From the NCBI GenBank assembly GCA_032622095.1, contig CP136063.1, positions 207,687,934 to 207,751,933 of the forward strand: 64,000 bases of DNA, written 5' to 3'. How positions within the stretch are numbered: the first letter of the stretch is position 1; each line of letters starts with the position of its first letter. A program made the translations under genes and the position numbers. A model generated the notes under the pieces. It saw only the letters and a list, made by a program, of their open reading frames with translations, did not search any database and had not been told where the DNA came from. The DNA is from Siphonodentalium dalli. Taxonomy: Eukaryota > Mollusca > Scaphopoda > Gadilida > Siphonodentaliidae. Of the stretch, positions 22,112 to 32,616 are shown piece by piece.

Positions 22112-22251
22112 TGACGTTATAGCACATATATAGTAATGCAACATTGTACACCGGAAGTCCACATGCTATTTTAAATAATGTACATATTGTAAATTGTTTT
22201 CTCCATACCTTTATTTATAAGGTGATGAGAATTTAATTGAATTGGTGTGGC
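22112..22251 (+). repeat. Retroelement-like 3' tail, copy 2
   Basis: This is the second, slightly shorter copy. It contains ACCGGAAGTCCACATGCTAT and GGTGATGAGAATTTAATTGA. The AATAAAG of copy 1 is lost. Confidence 0.75.
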
Positions 22252-22259
22252 TAACACTG

Positions 22260-23858
22260 GAGCATATGGACACAATTAATTCCATCTATAACATCCTGTC
22301 TGGACCGTTGGTGAAATTTTGCCGGTTTACAAACGCAGTTACAACGCTATCGTCAATACAATCCGATGCATTTCATAGGTGCATGTGCGGAGGGTGGGGG
22401 TGTAGAGAAAATGCATCATGTATCATCGGTTCGTTCAATTGACGGTTGCATGATGTTCGTACTCGGTGTGTTGCATTATTTGGTGCATGGCTATATTTTC
22501 TTTTCTTTCATCCAATCTTGATTTGGCGATGGAATACAATTAATGTTCTAATACTTTCATCTGTCATTTTTACCGGCAATACCCTAACTGATTATATTCG
22601 TGGCCTACACTGATTGGAAATGACCCTTTTCCTTATAACACACGTTTCACAGAGCACCGATACGGGTGGTGTTTTCTTAGAAAAGAGGAGTCCGCTAGCT
22701 TTCGTTTGAAGATTTCAGTTTGCATTCAAAAAGCACCTTTTGTGGTCCAACCTCCAGGGGATAATTTAGGGCAAATACATCGAATATTCAATCAAGTTTC
22801 CACATGCTGTTATAGTGTTGTCCTGTCGATATCAAAGGCAATCTTGAATTGCAACAGCGAGCTTGCTGCAGTTAAGCCCTGTCATCTCGAGTTCATGTGA
22901 ATGGTCCACGACCAGCTTATTCAAATGCATATGCTGGTGTCATTATCCAGTGCAAACTATAAACTTGTCCACAATGATGATGTATATGATTGTATATAGC
23001 CGTAATCGAGTGCAGGGATTACAGTGCTTTATTTAAATTAACTAAGAAATATATTACCTGCACTGTTGTTTACAATGTTATAAACTTATAAAATTCCCTG
23101 TCACAACATAAAACATTTCCCAGGTTTTGAACAAGTTGAGTATGATCTCTATATACGGCGTATAGCTGGAGTAGAGATTCATGGCATGATCTATGGGGTG
23201 AGACACTGTCATAACAGGTCGATGTGCTATGATGCAGTAACAGTACGTTAAGCCTATAATGCTAATACAAGTATATACCATAAGATCGCACCGAAACTAG
23301 AGACCACCATTCGTCGTTATATACCAACACAACGGCAACATGGGCACATATGAGGCAAGTGTTATCCTTCTAGCGTAAACAAGGTACATACTTGCCTTCT
23401 ACGTTAATATGTAAGCGGTGTCCACCTGCAGAGACAAGTTTGTGTCATCGTCGCGGGGAAGACCCAACGACTGCCAGAGTGCAAAACCAAACTAAACCCC
23501 AAAAGAAAAGTATGCACCATATAGAGGGCACAATAACATGCACACACCTCACTATTTACTGCTTGCATATACATATGCATTGGGATCTGTGTAATTCCAT
23601 AAGTTATCATACAGGTCACATTTTGCCGAAATTAGCCTCCCAAGGTATGGCCAGACTCTCATTCGTACAATTCCTTGCGGAATTTCGTCGCCCCAATAAG
23701 CAATAAAACTACCGAATTCACATGTTCTGTCTTTCCTTAAGTATATCAATCGTTTATACACCGGGAAGTTTGAACGGCCTTTTCTGCAGGCATTTTCTCA
23801 TAGAAATAAGCCAGAATATGAACGGTAACGTTCTGTTTGTTGTTAGTGCTATGTACAG
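22260..23858. other. Unassigned DNA
   Basis: Only short open frames without recognisable domains are present (for example 22706-22900, 23392-23706). No tandem repeat or TIR element is seen. Confidence 0.45.
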
Positions 23859-23959
23859 TACATGTCAAAGTTATAAAGTAGAATTCCATATATGGACTCG
23901 AGCCTTTAAATATATATGAATTCCATATATAGAATGCTACTCCTGAACTTTGACATGTA
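23859..23959. ncRNA. About 100-nt hairpin, miRNA-precursor-like or mini-MITE
   Basis: The 5' arm ACATGTCAAAGTT (23860-23872) is exactly complementary to AACTTTGACATGT (23946-23958). After a small internal loop, a second stem pairs AGTAG-ATTC-ATATATGG (about 23878-23895) with its partner (about 23922-23942), with two mismatches. The terminal loop is about 27 nt and contains CTCGAGCC. Arm length and total size are compatible with a microRNA precursor, but short MITEs fold the same way. Neither strand can be chosen from sequence alone. Confidence 0.45.
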
Positions 23960-24355
23960 GCATGGGGCTGGATGGATCCAATATGACCGCGACACAGTGG
24001 CATGGCGTATATATACAATTCCATGTTATTAATTTTACTGGCAAATTTCGATAGCAATGCTACTATATATAGTTGAACTACGTAGTTTTTACTTCTTGTG
24101 TAGTTAGCTGCGGTACAGAGTCATTTTATAAGCATTTTGCTTTCGGTTTCCGACCCATTGTAGCATTCTAGGTGTACGATCACATGCATTCGCAAGTGTG
24201 CACAGTATGCTTTTCTGGCATTCAAATTTCGTCTTAGAAAAAGATATGGTGCTATAATATGAACGGCAAAATGTACTACAGGTAATTATATGTGAAAAGA
24301 AAAATCTCTGTATACTTTCACCTGTAGCGATGCAACCGAAATTTGCCTGTAAATA

Positions 24356-24809
24356 CAGTACCAGTCAGAAGAAGTAGTATATTGAGGCGCGACTTTATTG
24401 CGATATTGAACGCGCTTAATTTCGAAAAAAGCGCGATTATAGCGTAATACCAAAAATCTAAATTTTATACAGACCCGATAAGACCCGATAGTGTTATATT
24501 TATATTAGATAAATACTGTGCATATACAGTAGTGTACATGTAGCATTTACAACTATAATTATATACAAATCTAAAACTTTGCTCTATTTATGCAACAAAC
24601 AATATACAAGAAGCAATAATTTGATTTAAATGTCACAATTTTGAGCGTAAGATGTCGCAATATTAAGCGCGAAATATTGCGATATTAAGAGCAAAATATT
24701 GCAATAATATCGCAAGCGGTGCGCTTATCAGCGTTCCACTTGCAATATTATTGCGATATTGGGCGTGAAAATAGCGGGCTTAACATACCACTTCTTTTGA
24801 CTGGTACTG
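24356..24809. mobile_element. Tc1/mariner-like MITE, 454 bp
   Basis: The TIRs start CAGTACCAGTCA and agree over about 30 of 33 bp (left 24356, right inverted end 24809). The element is flanked by a TA dinucleotide on both sides (24354-24355, 24810-24811), as expected for Tc1/mariner elements. The subterminal regions are rich in GCGATATT and AATATTGC repeats. There is no transposase frame, so it is non-autonomous. Confidence 0.88.
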
Positions 24810-25230
24810 TACCATTCAGTAATCTCTCGACAATTAATCATGCAGGAATTTGAGGGCACATGTCAGTAGTACCGTTACCTGCACGTGGAGCAAGAGAAAT
24901 TTTACTTCTCATGTCGTTAGCTTTGGTAAAAATGCAGTTTATACTGGTTTATACGCATGTTTCTGTTCATATATATAGTCTGGCACCATACGGTTTTCAT
25001 TGACGAAATGCCTGCACAACATACAGTGAACGCATGGGAGTGTATGAACATACCCTAAGTCTTCCTGGTGCATAATTATACAGCGCTCATTTCGCGCGTA
25101 TTTCTTTGTATAGCCCATGCTCCAGGGTGTTAGATAATACGGTGGGGAAATCACATGGTTTCGAGTTGACCAGAAACGAAGAAAAGGGTAATACACTATA
25201 GGATAATGATATATAACATAATATTTTGTC

Positions 25231-25496
25231 AGCTACGAGCATAATTATGCTATACTATTTCAAACAAGCTGATGATATCTCATTTGTGTCCAAACTCAAA
25301 GTTGTTAATTTGCTCTAACATTCTGTCCAAAGTTGTCAGTCGAATGATTCTCGTAGATGTATGGACTTGGGTATTCCACGAACCTCGACTGCATGGCAAC
25401 TTTGGTTAGAATGTTATAGAAAACTACTGAGTATTTCTGAACAAATAAGTTATCAACTTTTTTTAGAAAATAAACTATAGCATATGCTCGTAACAG
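25231..25496. mobile_element. Foldback/MITE-like element, about 266 bp
   Basis: The left end (GCTACGAGCATA, 25232) pairs with the right end (TATGCTCGTAAC, 25483-25494). The inner parts also pair imperfectly along the whole length: AACATTCTGTCCAAAGTTGT at about 25318 with its inverse near 25396-25420. The loop is about 50 nt. The target duplication is not resolved. No coding sequence. Confidence 0.75.
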
Positions 25497-25499
25497 TCA

Positions 25500-26180
25500 A
25501 AATTCTATGTTCTGTGTCAGTTCCTCATATGTTATGTTTTTGTGCGTTTGCACATTTTGAATGCGTGGTACTCACCGACCTCGATACAACGAGATCCCCC
25601 ACCGTGATATAAAGCGAGAAATTACCAGGATTAATATTATGGCTTGAAGATTAAATGCCAACCAAAGGGTATTTGGTAACATATTCAATCAACGCATGCG
25701 CGCTTTCTAGTCATTCTTGAATGGACTCTATCTTCACAAAAAAGGGTTAATTATATATAAATATATGTTAGAACGTTCTATTTCAAATTATATTTAATAT
25801 GTATATTATAATATATAATACAATTAAAATATCCAACGCTATCTGTGGCGTAATACGATATACCTCTGGGGAGGATGTTACCACGTGATATCCGAATACC
25901 GGTTAACAGAGAAGGGTGAAACCTTCGTGCTATAGATACTAAATAATGAATACAATGCATACATCATACACTAATATGCCATCCATTTCTACAAATTTTT
26001 AAGTGCTATCCCTTAACTTCAACATATAAATAACTACGTATATATAGGACGGAATCAAAATTAACCAAAAAGTCCGATATGAACCGGACCTTATATATAT
26101 TAGTATATTTAGGTTCAATATGAACCTATTTGAACGATAATATAGTTTGAATACAAGCTAACCATTATAAACGAAATACT
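25500..26180. other. Unassigned AT-rich DNA
   Basis: It includes a TATA-rich tract at 25750-25830. No gene is seen. Confidence 0.45.
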
Positions 26181-26272
26181 CATTGGTGAGTAGTTATCCC
26201 TCAAGACATGTTCAGATAATAAAAAACGACATCGAACTTATTATCTAAACATTTTCTCACCAATGAATAAAA
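26181..26272. repeat. Imperfect hairpin of about 92 nt
   Basis: CTCATTGGTGAG (26181-26192) pairs with CTCACCAATGA (about 26258-26268). GTTCAGATAATA (26210-26221) pairs with TATTATCTAAAC (26238-26249). The loop is about 15 nt. Confidence 0.65.
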
Positions 26273-26279
26273 ATCCTTC

Positions 26280-27307
26280 TGCATATACTTTATATTATAT
26301 GGTGTCTGCCCATGTTTCCTGAACACGCATACAGATGCATACTATATCCTTCCAATGTTTAGTTTTAGAACGGATGTAATGTAACACTATTCGACGTGAG
26401 TATGGTTAATAGGCCTCACCCTTTGCTTTACATTCACATATATAATTTATCGTGAGAAAATGACCAGTGAGAGTTATAATTATCTTGACTTTATCTCTCT
26501 CTTAATACAACAATAACTTCTACCCAAAGCAGTTAGCTAAGAGGATAAGACACGTGGCCCAATCGTATGCACGTACCCTGTAAAGCATAGGATGTGGTCG
26601 ATTTAGTAAAAAATTGGAAATTGTTTGAGAAACTTCGAATCAGAATTCCAACTAGTGAAGTCCCCGTGGCTTGCATGATGTCACATCGGTTATATCTGAT
26701 GTTTAAACTTAGTTTGAACTATATATGGAAAATATACTCTATTACATCCCATTTTGTGTTGAAGAATCAGTAGTGCTACAGTAATGACAGAGTTAAATTG
26801 GGTATGGGAATCCCGAGTACCAGTCATGATTCCTGCATACTTCTTAAAGATACCCTGTTCGATTTAACACCAAATTAGTCAAAAGTTTATGAGTTAGCTT
26901 TCTGTTTACTGTGCACAATAAAAATAAAAAATACATGAACATCATTTGTATGACACAAGCGTCGCGAAAATACACAACAGAATTAACAAGTTTACTTTGA
27001 AAACGAGTACAACAATTGAGACGCTCTTTATTAGCCATCGTTTTGTGTGCCAAGGAGGCATGGACGCTCTTTATAAGAGACGGTCATTGGAATTTTTGGG
27101 AGGCCGATAAATATTTTAACCGTGTTGAAACTTCAACTTGGACGCCGATATCTGGCCTTCAAAACTTCCTATTGTTGGTGTGATTGGCTAGATATAATTA
27201 TATGTTCTTGTATATTACACGTAGAGATGGTGAATTAATTATGTCGAATCGGGCAGGGCATCTTTAATAATAAGGCGGCGTACCAGAAACAGGGTCAACC
27301 TCCTGGT
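26280..27307. other. Unassigned DNA
   Basis: No gene or strong repeat recognised. Short open frames lack domains. Confidence 0.45.
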
Positions 27308-27414
27308 TTAACCCTTCGATGACTAGCTTCCTGAATTTGTGCGAAAACCATGTGCCAGTGCATGCTCTTATATATGCGAGTCTCCCATTGGGATCATCGC
27401 ATGTTATGTACCTT

Positions 27415-27640
27415 TATTCCGAAGACCCGACACCCCGAGGGTAAGATTTTCCGAAGGTCCGATACTACGAAGGGCTGATATTCCGAAGATCCGACACTTC
27501 GAAGGTCCGACATTCCGAAGGGTAAATACTCCGAAGGTCCAATAGTCCGAAGTAATAATACTGCAAAGACCCAATACTTCGAATGTATAATACTCCGATG
27601 ACCGATTACTCCGAAGGCCCAATACTCCGAAGGTCTGATA
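27415..27640 (+). repeat. 16-bp array, left arm (CCGAAGGTCCGATACT)
   Basis: About 14 diverged units of CCGAAGGTCCGATACT. The minus and plus frames across it (27339-27730) are repeat shadows. Confidence 0.9.
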
Positions 27641-27739
27641 CCGTTTTCTGATGTAGCGATGGGTTTCACCCCGTTCATATCTTTGATTGACGTTATTAGG
27701 GATATATTTTCCGATGATTCCGCATCGCACTAGTGGGCC

Positions 27740-28240
27740 TTAGTCGAGAGCAAGCGACGATAATTTTGTTCCTTAATCGCCATAGATCAGAAAATGACCG
27801 GAATGACCACCAAATTCGTTCATAGCCACCTCGGCCAAACATTTTGAGGCGAACAAAGTTCGGTCGAAGTTGAACAAGTGGGTCGAAAAGTTGTTTTTGG
27901 TTCAAAATGCGCAGGCCGAAGTGGTTATTAATGATTCTGGAGTTATCCCGGTCATTGCCGACTTTCCCTATTATCGACCCATATTTCCAGATTCGACCCA
28001 CAAACTTTTCGGCCCAATTTTCCACCACACATCACTGAGGAAGTTCCCATAGTCATTTCCTCAAAATCCCAATATTGTTCGACCCGAGCAGCATTTGGAC
28101 CACTTTTCGACCAACTTTTTCAAAACTCGACCAATTGTTTTCGGCCCTATAGTGGCGATGAACGAAATTGGGTTCATTCCGCTCATTTTCTGATATATGA
28201 TGCACACGGAATAAGGAACCAAATTCACGTTTCTCGAGAG
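27740..28240. repeat. Central imperfect inverted repeat of the piggyBac-like element
   Basis: CAGAAAATGACCGGAATGAC (about 27787) and its continuation to CGTTCATAGCCACCTCGGCC match the inverse of about 28145-28197. The flanks GTTCCTTA also pair. The loop contains several TTCGACC/GGTCGAA motifs. Confidence 0.7.
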
Positions 28241-28714
28241 CAAACCTCTTTCAATTATGTATGGAAGCGTATTGGGGCCACATTAAAAAAATCGGCCCAG
28301 TATGTCCTAATTAGCAAACTGAAGAAATTGCGTTATGAAAAATGAAAATAATTTAATGGTCTACACTAAGTACTATATATATGAGAGACAGTCAACGAAG
28401 TCAGATTCATCACACATACTTCAGACGAACGCTCTCAATTCATAATTACCATATGATGACATAAAAAACAACAAGCAATGTTTTGGACGTCGAAGAAAAA
28501 TAGAACCATTTCCTTTTCGAAGTTTTGAATCTTTCGACTAATGCACATGGTGACATCTATTTGTATTCCACGCACTCATCAACTTATATTATCAACGCAA
28601 CGTGACATAAAACATTACATGTTCATGCAATGTGAGGTTCGAAGATTATGAGTCTATTCAAGGCAAATTACAAACAAAAGTTGTGACTTTTGTATTGACA
28701 CCCCTTATAATAAT

Positions 28715-28955
28715 CTGACCTTCGGAGTATCGGACTTTTGGAGTATAGGACCGTCGGAATATTGGGCCTTCGGAGTACCGTACCTTCTGAGTAGAAGACC
28801 TTTTGAGGATCGGACCTTCGGAGTATCGGACCTTCGGAGTATCGGACCTTCGGAGTATTGAATCTTCGGAATATAGGGCCTTCGGAGTATTGGACATTCG
28901 TAACATGTGACCTTCGGAGTATTGGACCTTCGGAGTATCGGACCTTCGGAATAAA
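28715..28955 (-). repeat. 16-bp array, right arm (inverse of the left array)
   Basis: ACCTTCGGAGTATCGG repeats about 15 times. The units at 28814, 28830 and 28846 are essentially perfect at a 16-bp period. It is the reverse complement of the left array unit. Confidence 0.93.
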
Positions 28956-29199
28956 AGGTTGAAACCGGGTCGCATATATATGAGAATATATTGGCCTAAC
29001 AATATTTACAATGTACCTTGACATTGTAAGCCATTGCATTCTCGTATATATGCGAGGCTCCATTGGGAGACTCGCATATATAAGATAATGCACTGACATA
29101 TGCTATTTAATGCTGCACCAGCACAGCTCCCGTCATGAAAGGGTTAAAGCAAAACGAATAGAAAAACAAATTGATTCCGCGAGGCAAATGAATCGGCCT

Positions 29200-29679
29200 T
29201 TAAGAATACATGTTAGCAGTGTCAACAGTTACCGGTAGAACCGTGTCTTCTCTGTCTCGCCGGAAGAGGGAGCTGGAATTAGATTTACTCATGCTCTCTT
29301 CTCGAATCGTTGTTGGAATACTTAGCGACGTGTTCATGATTTTCCGTTGGTGTTTTGACCCCGGTGGACTTCCGTCTGAAGAGTTTCCCCTCTCGTGCAT
29401 TTCTAATTGCACAATGATGTTAGGCGAACCATCTCCGTCGTTTCCACCCACGCAGTAATTTCGATCACAGCGTTTCACGGGCGATCCGATATCGAATGTC
29501 CTATTGCTGGTGTTCGATGAGCGGAGACTAGTGTTGGACGAACGGGAAAAACGCAGGCTGCTGCTGGATTTCGAACGAAAACTTGAGGAGCTCGAGGAGA
29601 TTATTCTCATGAGAGGATTTCGCCATACTTGGGACTTAACTGATCCGTTAGAATTCTTGTATCGCACGAGAACATTCAT
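29200..29679 (-). CDS. Probable terminal coding exon, Ser-rich C-terminus of an unrecognised protein
   Basis: A minus-strand frame of 159 codons plus TAA begins directly after a good splice acceptor. The intron ends TTTGTTTCATTTGCAG, with the AG at 29681-29680, and the exon starts ATGAATGTTCTC. The open frame extends only a few codons into the intron. The peptide has a basic start, then Ser-rich runs (ISSSSSSFRSKSSSSLRFS, about residues 23-41). An RTFDIGSPVKRCDRNYC block follows, then an acidic/Gly patch (GGNDGDGSPN), and it ends DTANMYS. It is disordered and rich in phospho-acceptor-like residues, as in the cytoplasmic tail of a receptor or a scaffold, but no family is recognised. The upstream exon was not found. 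A piggyBac-like element ends 53 bp beyond the stop. Confidence 0.55.
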   Translation of the reverse strand: MNVLVRYKNSNGSVKSQVWRNPLMRIISSSSSSFRSKSSSSLRFSRSSNTSLRSSNTSNRTFDIGSPVKRCDRNYCVGGNDGDGSPNIIVQLEMHERGNSSDGSPPGSKHQRKIMNTSLSIPTTIREESMSKSNSSSLFRRDREDTVLPVTVDTANMYS

Positions 29680-30304
29680 CTGCAAATGAAACAAATACAT
29701 GTAATAAGGTCAAATAACAAAATAGTTTGCTTCTCTTGCGAACATAGTTATGACCTGCATGATAAACATATGAATATACTGCCCGCCCAGCCACAATTAA
29801 GAAATGACTTGAAGATCGATTGGGGTCATTGGATTTTGATTGGCAGGGTAATTAAACAGTGCGAATCCCGAATACACAGTCTCCCAATAACAACACATAT
29901 GCGCGTGCAGATGATTGGTTTGAAGTTACGTATTTTTTCATCGATTTTTATGAAATGGAGGCTGCAGTTACATGTATTGGTTGGTGAACCTCGGAAACGT
30001 TCATGTAAACCGTATGGCGATTTGTAGTGCTTCTTATGGTCGTTAGAAACTGGTGTGTGAATGTAGAGGTGTACGATTATTCCTTGATGGTTGTTACTAA
30101 TTTAGAAGCAGAAATGAGAACTAATTTTACACATGAAGTTTACATTTTTTTTTCGACAGTAATTCTGTGTCCACGCAACATTCCAATAGGCTACATGCAT
30201 TCTAGACTGGACTAGTAATGTAACTCACGGTATCTTGCAACGTACCACAATCTGCACACATTGATACCTAGGTTTAAGTTTGACCGTTTACTCTCACATG
30301 CGCA
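29680..30304 (-). other. Putative intron of the Ser-rich gene
   Basis: This is the sequence immediately upstream of the splice acceptor. Plus-strand open frames at 29686-30027 and 30027-30215 show no domain and are not called. Confidence 0.35.
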
Positions 30305-30370
30305 ATCGATCAATCAATCAATCAAGTTTATTGTCTACTAAATCAAGTAGTAATGACATTTAGAGAATAT
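30305..30370 (-). repeat. Retroelement 3'-tail-like sequence
   Basis: Read on the minus strand it ends CAATAAACTTGATTGATTGA, with a short GATT repeat and an AATAAA signal. This resembles the 3' end of a non-LTR element or SINE. The body of the element is not identified. Confidence 0.5.
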
Positions 30371-32616
30371 TAATTAACATATGTACATAAAATTTACAGA
30401 TTACACGCGTGCGTAGCAATATTTTTCATCCACAGTAGCAGGCAGCTGCGAGCAAACTTCAGCTACATACATTACTTGCAGATCCCAACAATGCATTCAG
30501 CTCATATCTACCCACAGCCACCAACTACTGTGGTAACACTCTCACTTTAAGATACCTCTGCACCCCTCTTTTCAATTCAGCTATTTTTAGCACGTTTTCG
30601 AATTAACTCAGGGATATAAGGGCATGTGCAAATCGTGCTGAGAGCGTGTAACCTTGACACGATGACACAGTTAGCCTAAAGGCAATGACAGACTGGGATG
30701 TTCGCGAATTTGTGATTATATTTTGGGGTTATTCAGAAAGATATAAAAGAATGAATTGTCAATTTATTTGGTGTCTTCACGCGTAATTCTAGGTCTGAGA
30801 CTACTGGAAACAATGACATACTTTATTCTGCCATTTAACGATCCCGCATATAGTTGTGTAGTTGTTTCCATGAATCATGTGTGGTCACCACGTGGCATAT
30901 TCGGCAATGTTTAGGGCGTAATTGGTCGCCGTATGTGGTCCGACGATGATGGAGCTTGTCTGATTATCGATAATTATCGATAAGCACGATATCCACGGTG
31001 GCCTGATACATGTTTCTCAATTGATTACCCTGGCTCAAATGTGTCTACCTGAAGTAGGACTTCCAAATGAACCCGACAACCTAAAGGATATGTATCGCAC
31101 CGACGAAACTAATAATTTGGTGGTATATCTGTATACTATGGCAGGTACAAGGACAAGCCTAAAGCAGGAAATTCGGCAACGGCAACAGCTGTCTACATTT
31201 CTACTTTATGGAATTACAGTAAAAGTACATTTTATTAACATAATTATTTGTGTCTCAAAGTTGATATACTTGATTAGTGAATACAAGTTATATCTGCGCA
31301 CGCTCGATGTCTATTGTTGAAAACCAAAAAAACCTGACCCATCCAGCCCTACAATTTCGTGATATGACCGTACTATGGCGCCATAGATATCTTCAGAATT
31401 AATAACATGAATGTCTTCTCAGTCATTTTTTTCCGATTACAGAAACTTACAGTTCACAACCGTCACATGTTTTTTTTTTTTAAACATAATTAAATCCGCG
31501 ACGATCTATGGGTCCGACCTTCGGATATGTAAACTTAGATTCATGCGATGAGCGACTTTACCGGTAGACGCTTTGAGTTTCAAATTCTTAATCTCTCTAT
31601 AATATCGGTTTAAAATCATATACTGGGCCTAGTACCGTCCATTGGGGTATACCACTTGTTACATGGTGCCACTCTGATGATGTTTAATGTTTATTATTGA
31701 AGGTTCAAGATACAACATTTTAGGACTGAAATTTATTCCATCAAGTGGTACAAAATAAATCGATTTATTGATCCACAGTGGAGAGAGAACAAAATATCGC
31801 TGATAAAAAGTGAGCTTTGGAGAGATTTTCATAGCATCTCATTCAAATTTGGTATATGTGATATCTGGTGATTTTCAGACAGGAAATCTCGATCTGAATT
31901 GAAACAAATGTTACAGACAGCTATGTTTTCCGCAAACAGGAACACAATATCATCCAGCCAGCGATATATCACGCAATATTGTGAACCATCAATCCTCCCT
32001 CGTTTGTCGAAAAAACCCCGTTGATCCCTGCTGAAATGGATATTGCAACCGAATACGCGATTTATAGCTCCACTGATTCGCGGTGAATTATGGGATGTTA
32101 CGCGCTGGGCCCAGAACAATTCAATTCATTGTTCCCCCATTAACTGATTCTGTTGGTATCTGTATCGACATGACTGTGAAGATGTCTGGATAATTCGCCT
32201 ACGAATGTTGCATTAGTGTCAAGGATTTTAACTAATGAACATCTCTGAGCAGATTTTGGATCCGACTTCACTGTCGGTATCTGGATTCTCTGACGCGTCT
32301 CGCTAATTAGATCAGACGACACACATACGTGTGACATCTCTCAACTGAGATGGAGAACATCCAAAGGATATTGTATTGACGTTATCATAGGTCTTAAAGG
32401 GGGATTGTACAATAAATCCGGCCATAAATTTATGGGACCATCTACTTTTATACTATTCTGTTGTTTTCAGAAAATAATACACGTATTATAGAGAGGTTTC
32501 GCAAACTCAGCGCATGATTATAGTTGTTGCGATTACAGTCAAGGCACTACGTCACCAAGTAATGTGCATATTATAGCTGTAACCGCTAAGTTCTCACCAT
32601 CATAATGGATAGAGTT
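30371..32616. other. Mostly unassigned DNA
   Basis: Two minus-strand frames (32140-32337, containing SLVKILDTNATFVGELSRHL; and 31829-32119, containing GSQYCVIYRWLDDIVFLF) look somewhat protein-like but have no recognised domain, start or splice support. A plus-strand frame at 31021-31320 is likewise unsupported. Confidence 0.35.
30964..30983. promoter_or_regulatory. Perfect 20-bp palindrome with two TATCGATA motifs
   Basis: TTATCGATAA occurs twice head to tail, and the whole is its own reverse complement. TATCGATA matches the DRE element known from insect promoters. Whether it acts here is unknown. Confidence 0.45.

Larger units (their letters stand above)
27312..29143. mobile_element. piggyBac-like non-autonomous element, 1.83 kb, with minisatellites in both arms
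   Basis: The ends begin CCCTT (27312, CCCTTCGATGAC) and, inverted, CCCTTTCATGACGG (from 29143). Both are flanked by TTAA (27308-27311, 29144-29147), the target of piggyBac transposons. The subterminal regions share TTATATATGCGAGTCTCCCA in inverse orientation. Each arm then holds an array of a 16-bp repeat, in opposite orientation. The centre (27740-28240) is a further imperfect inverted repeat. No transposase is present. A 265-bp relative with the same ends lies at 36434-36698. Confidence 0.85.

Noticed and set aside
26530-26590. Possible tRNA-like A box (AGCTAAGAGGATAAGAC)
   Set aside because: No matching B box or cloverleaf follows at the right distance.
27339-29099. Repeat peptides such as RRSDTPKVRYSEGP and related minus-strand frames of up to 143 codons
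   Set aside because: They translate the 16-bp arrays in the piggyBac-like element. Three 16-bp units make 48 nt, giving an artefactual 16-residue repeat.
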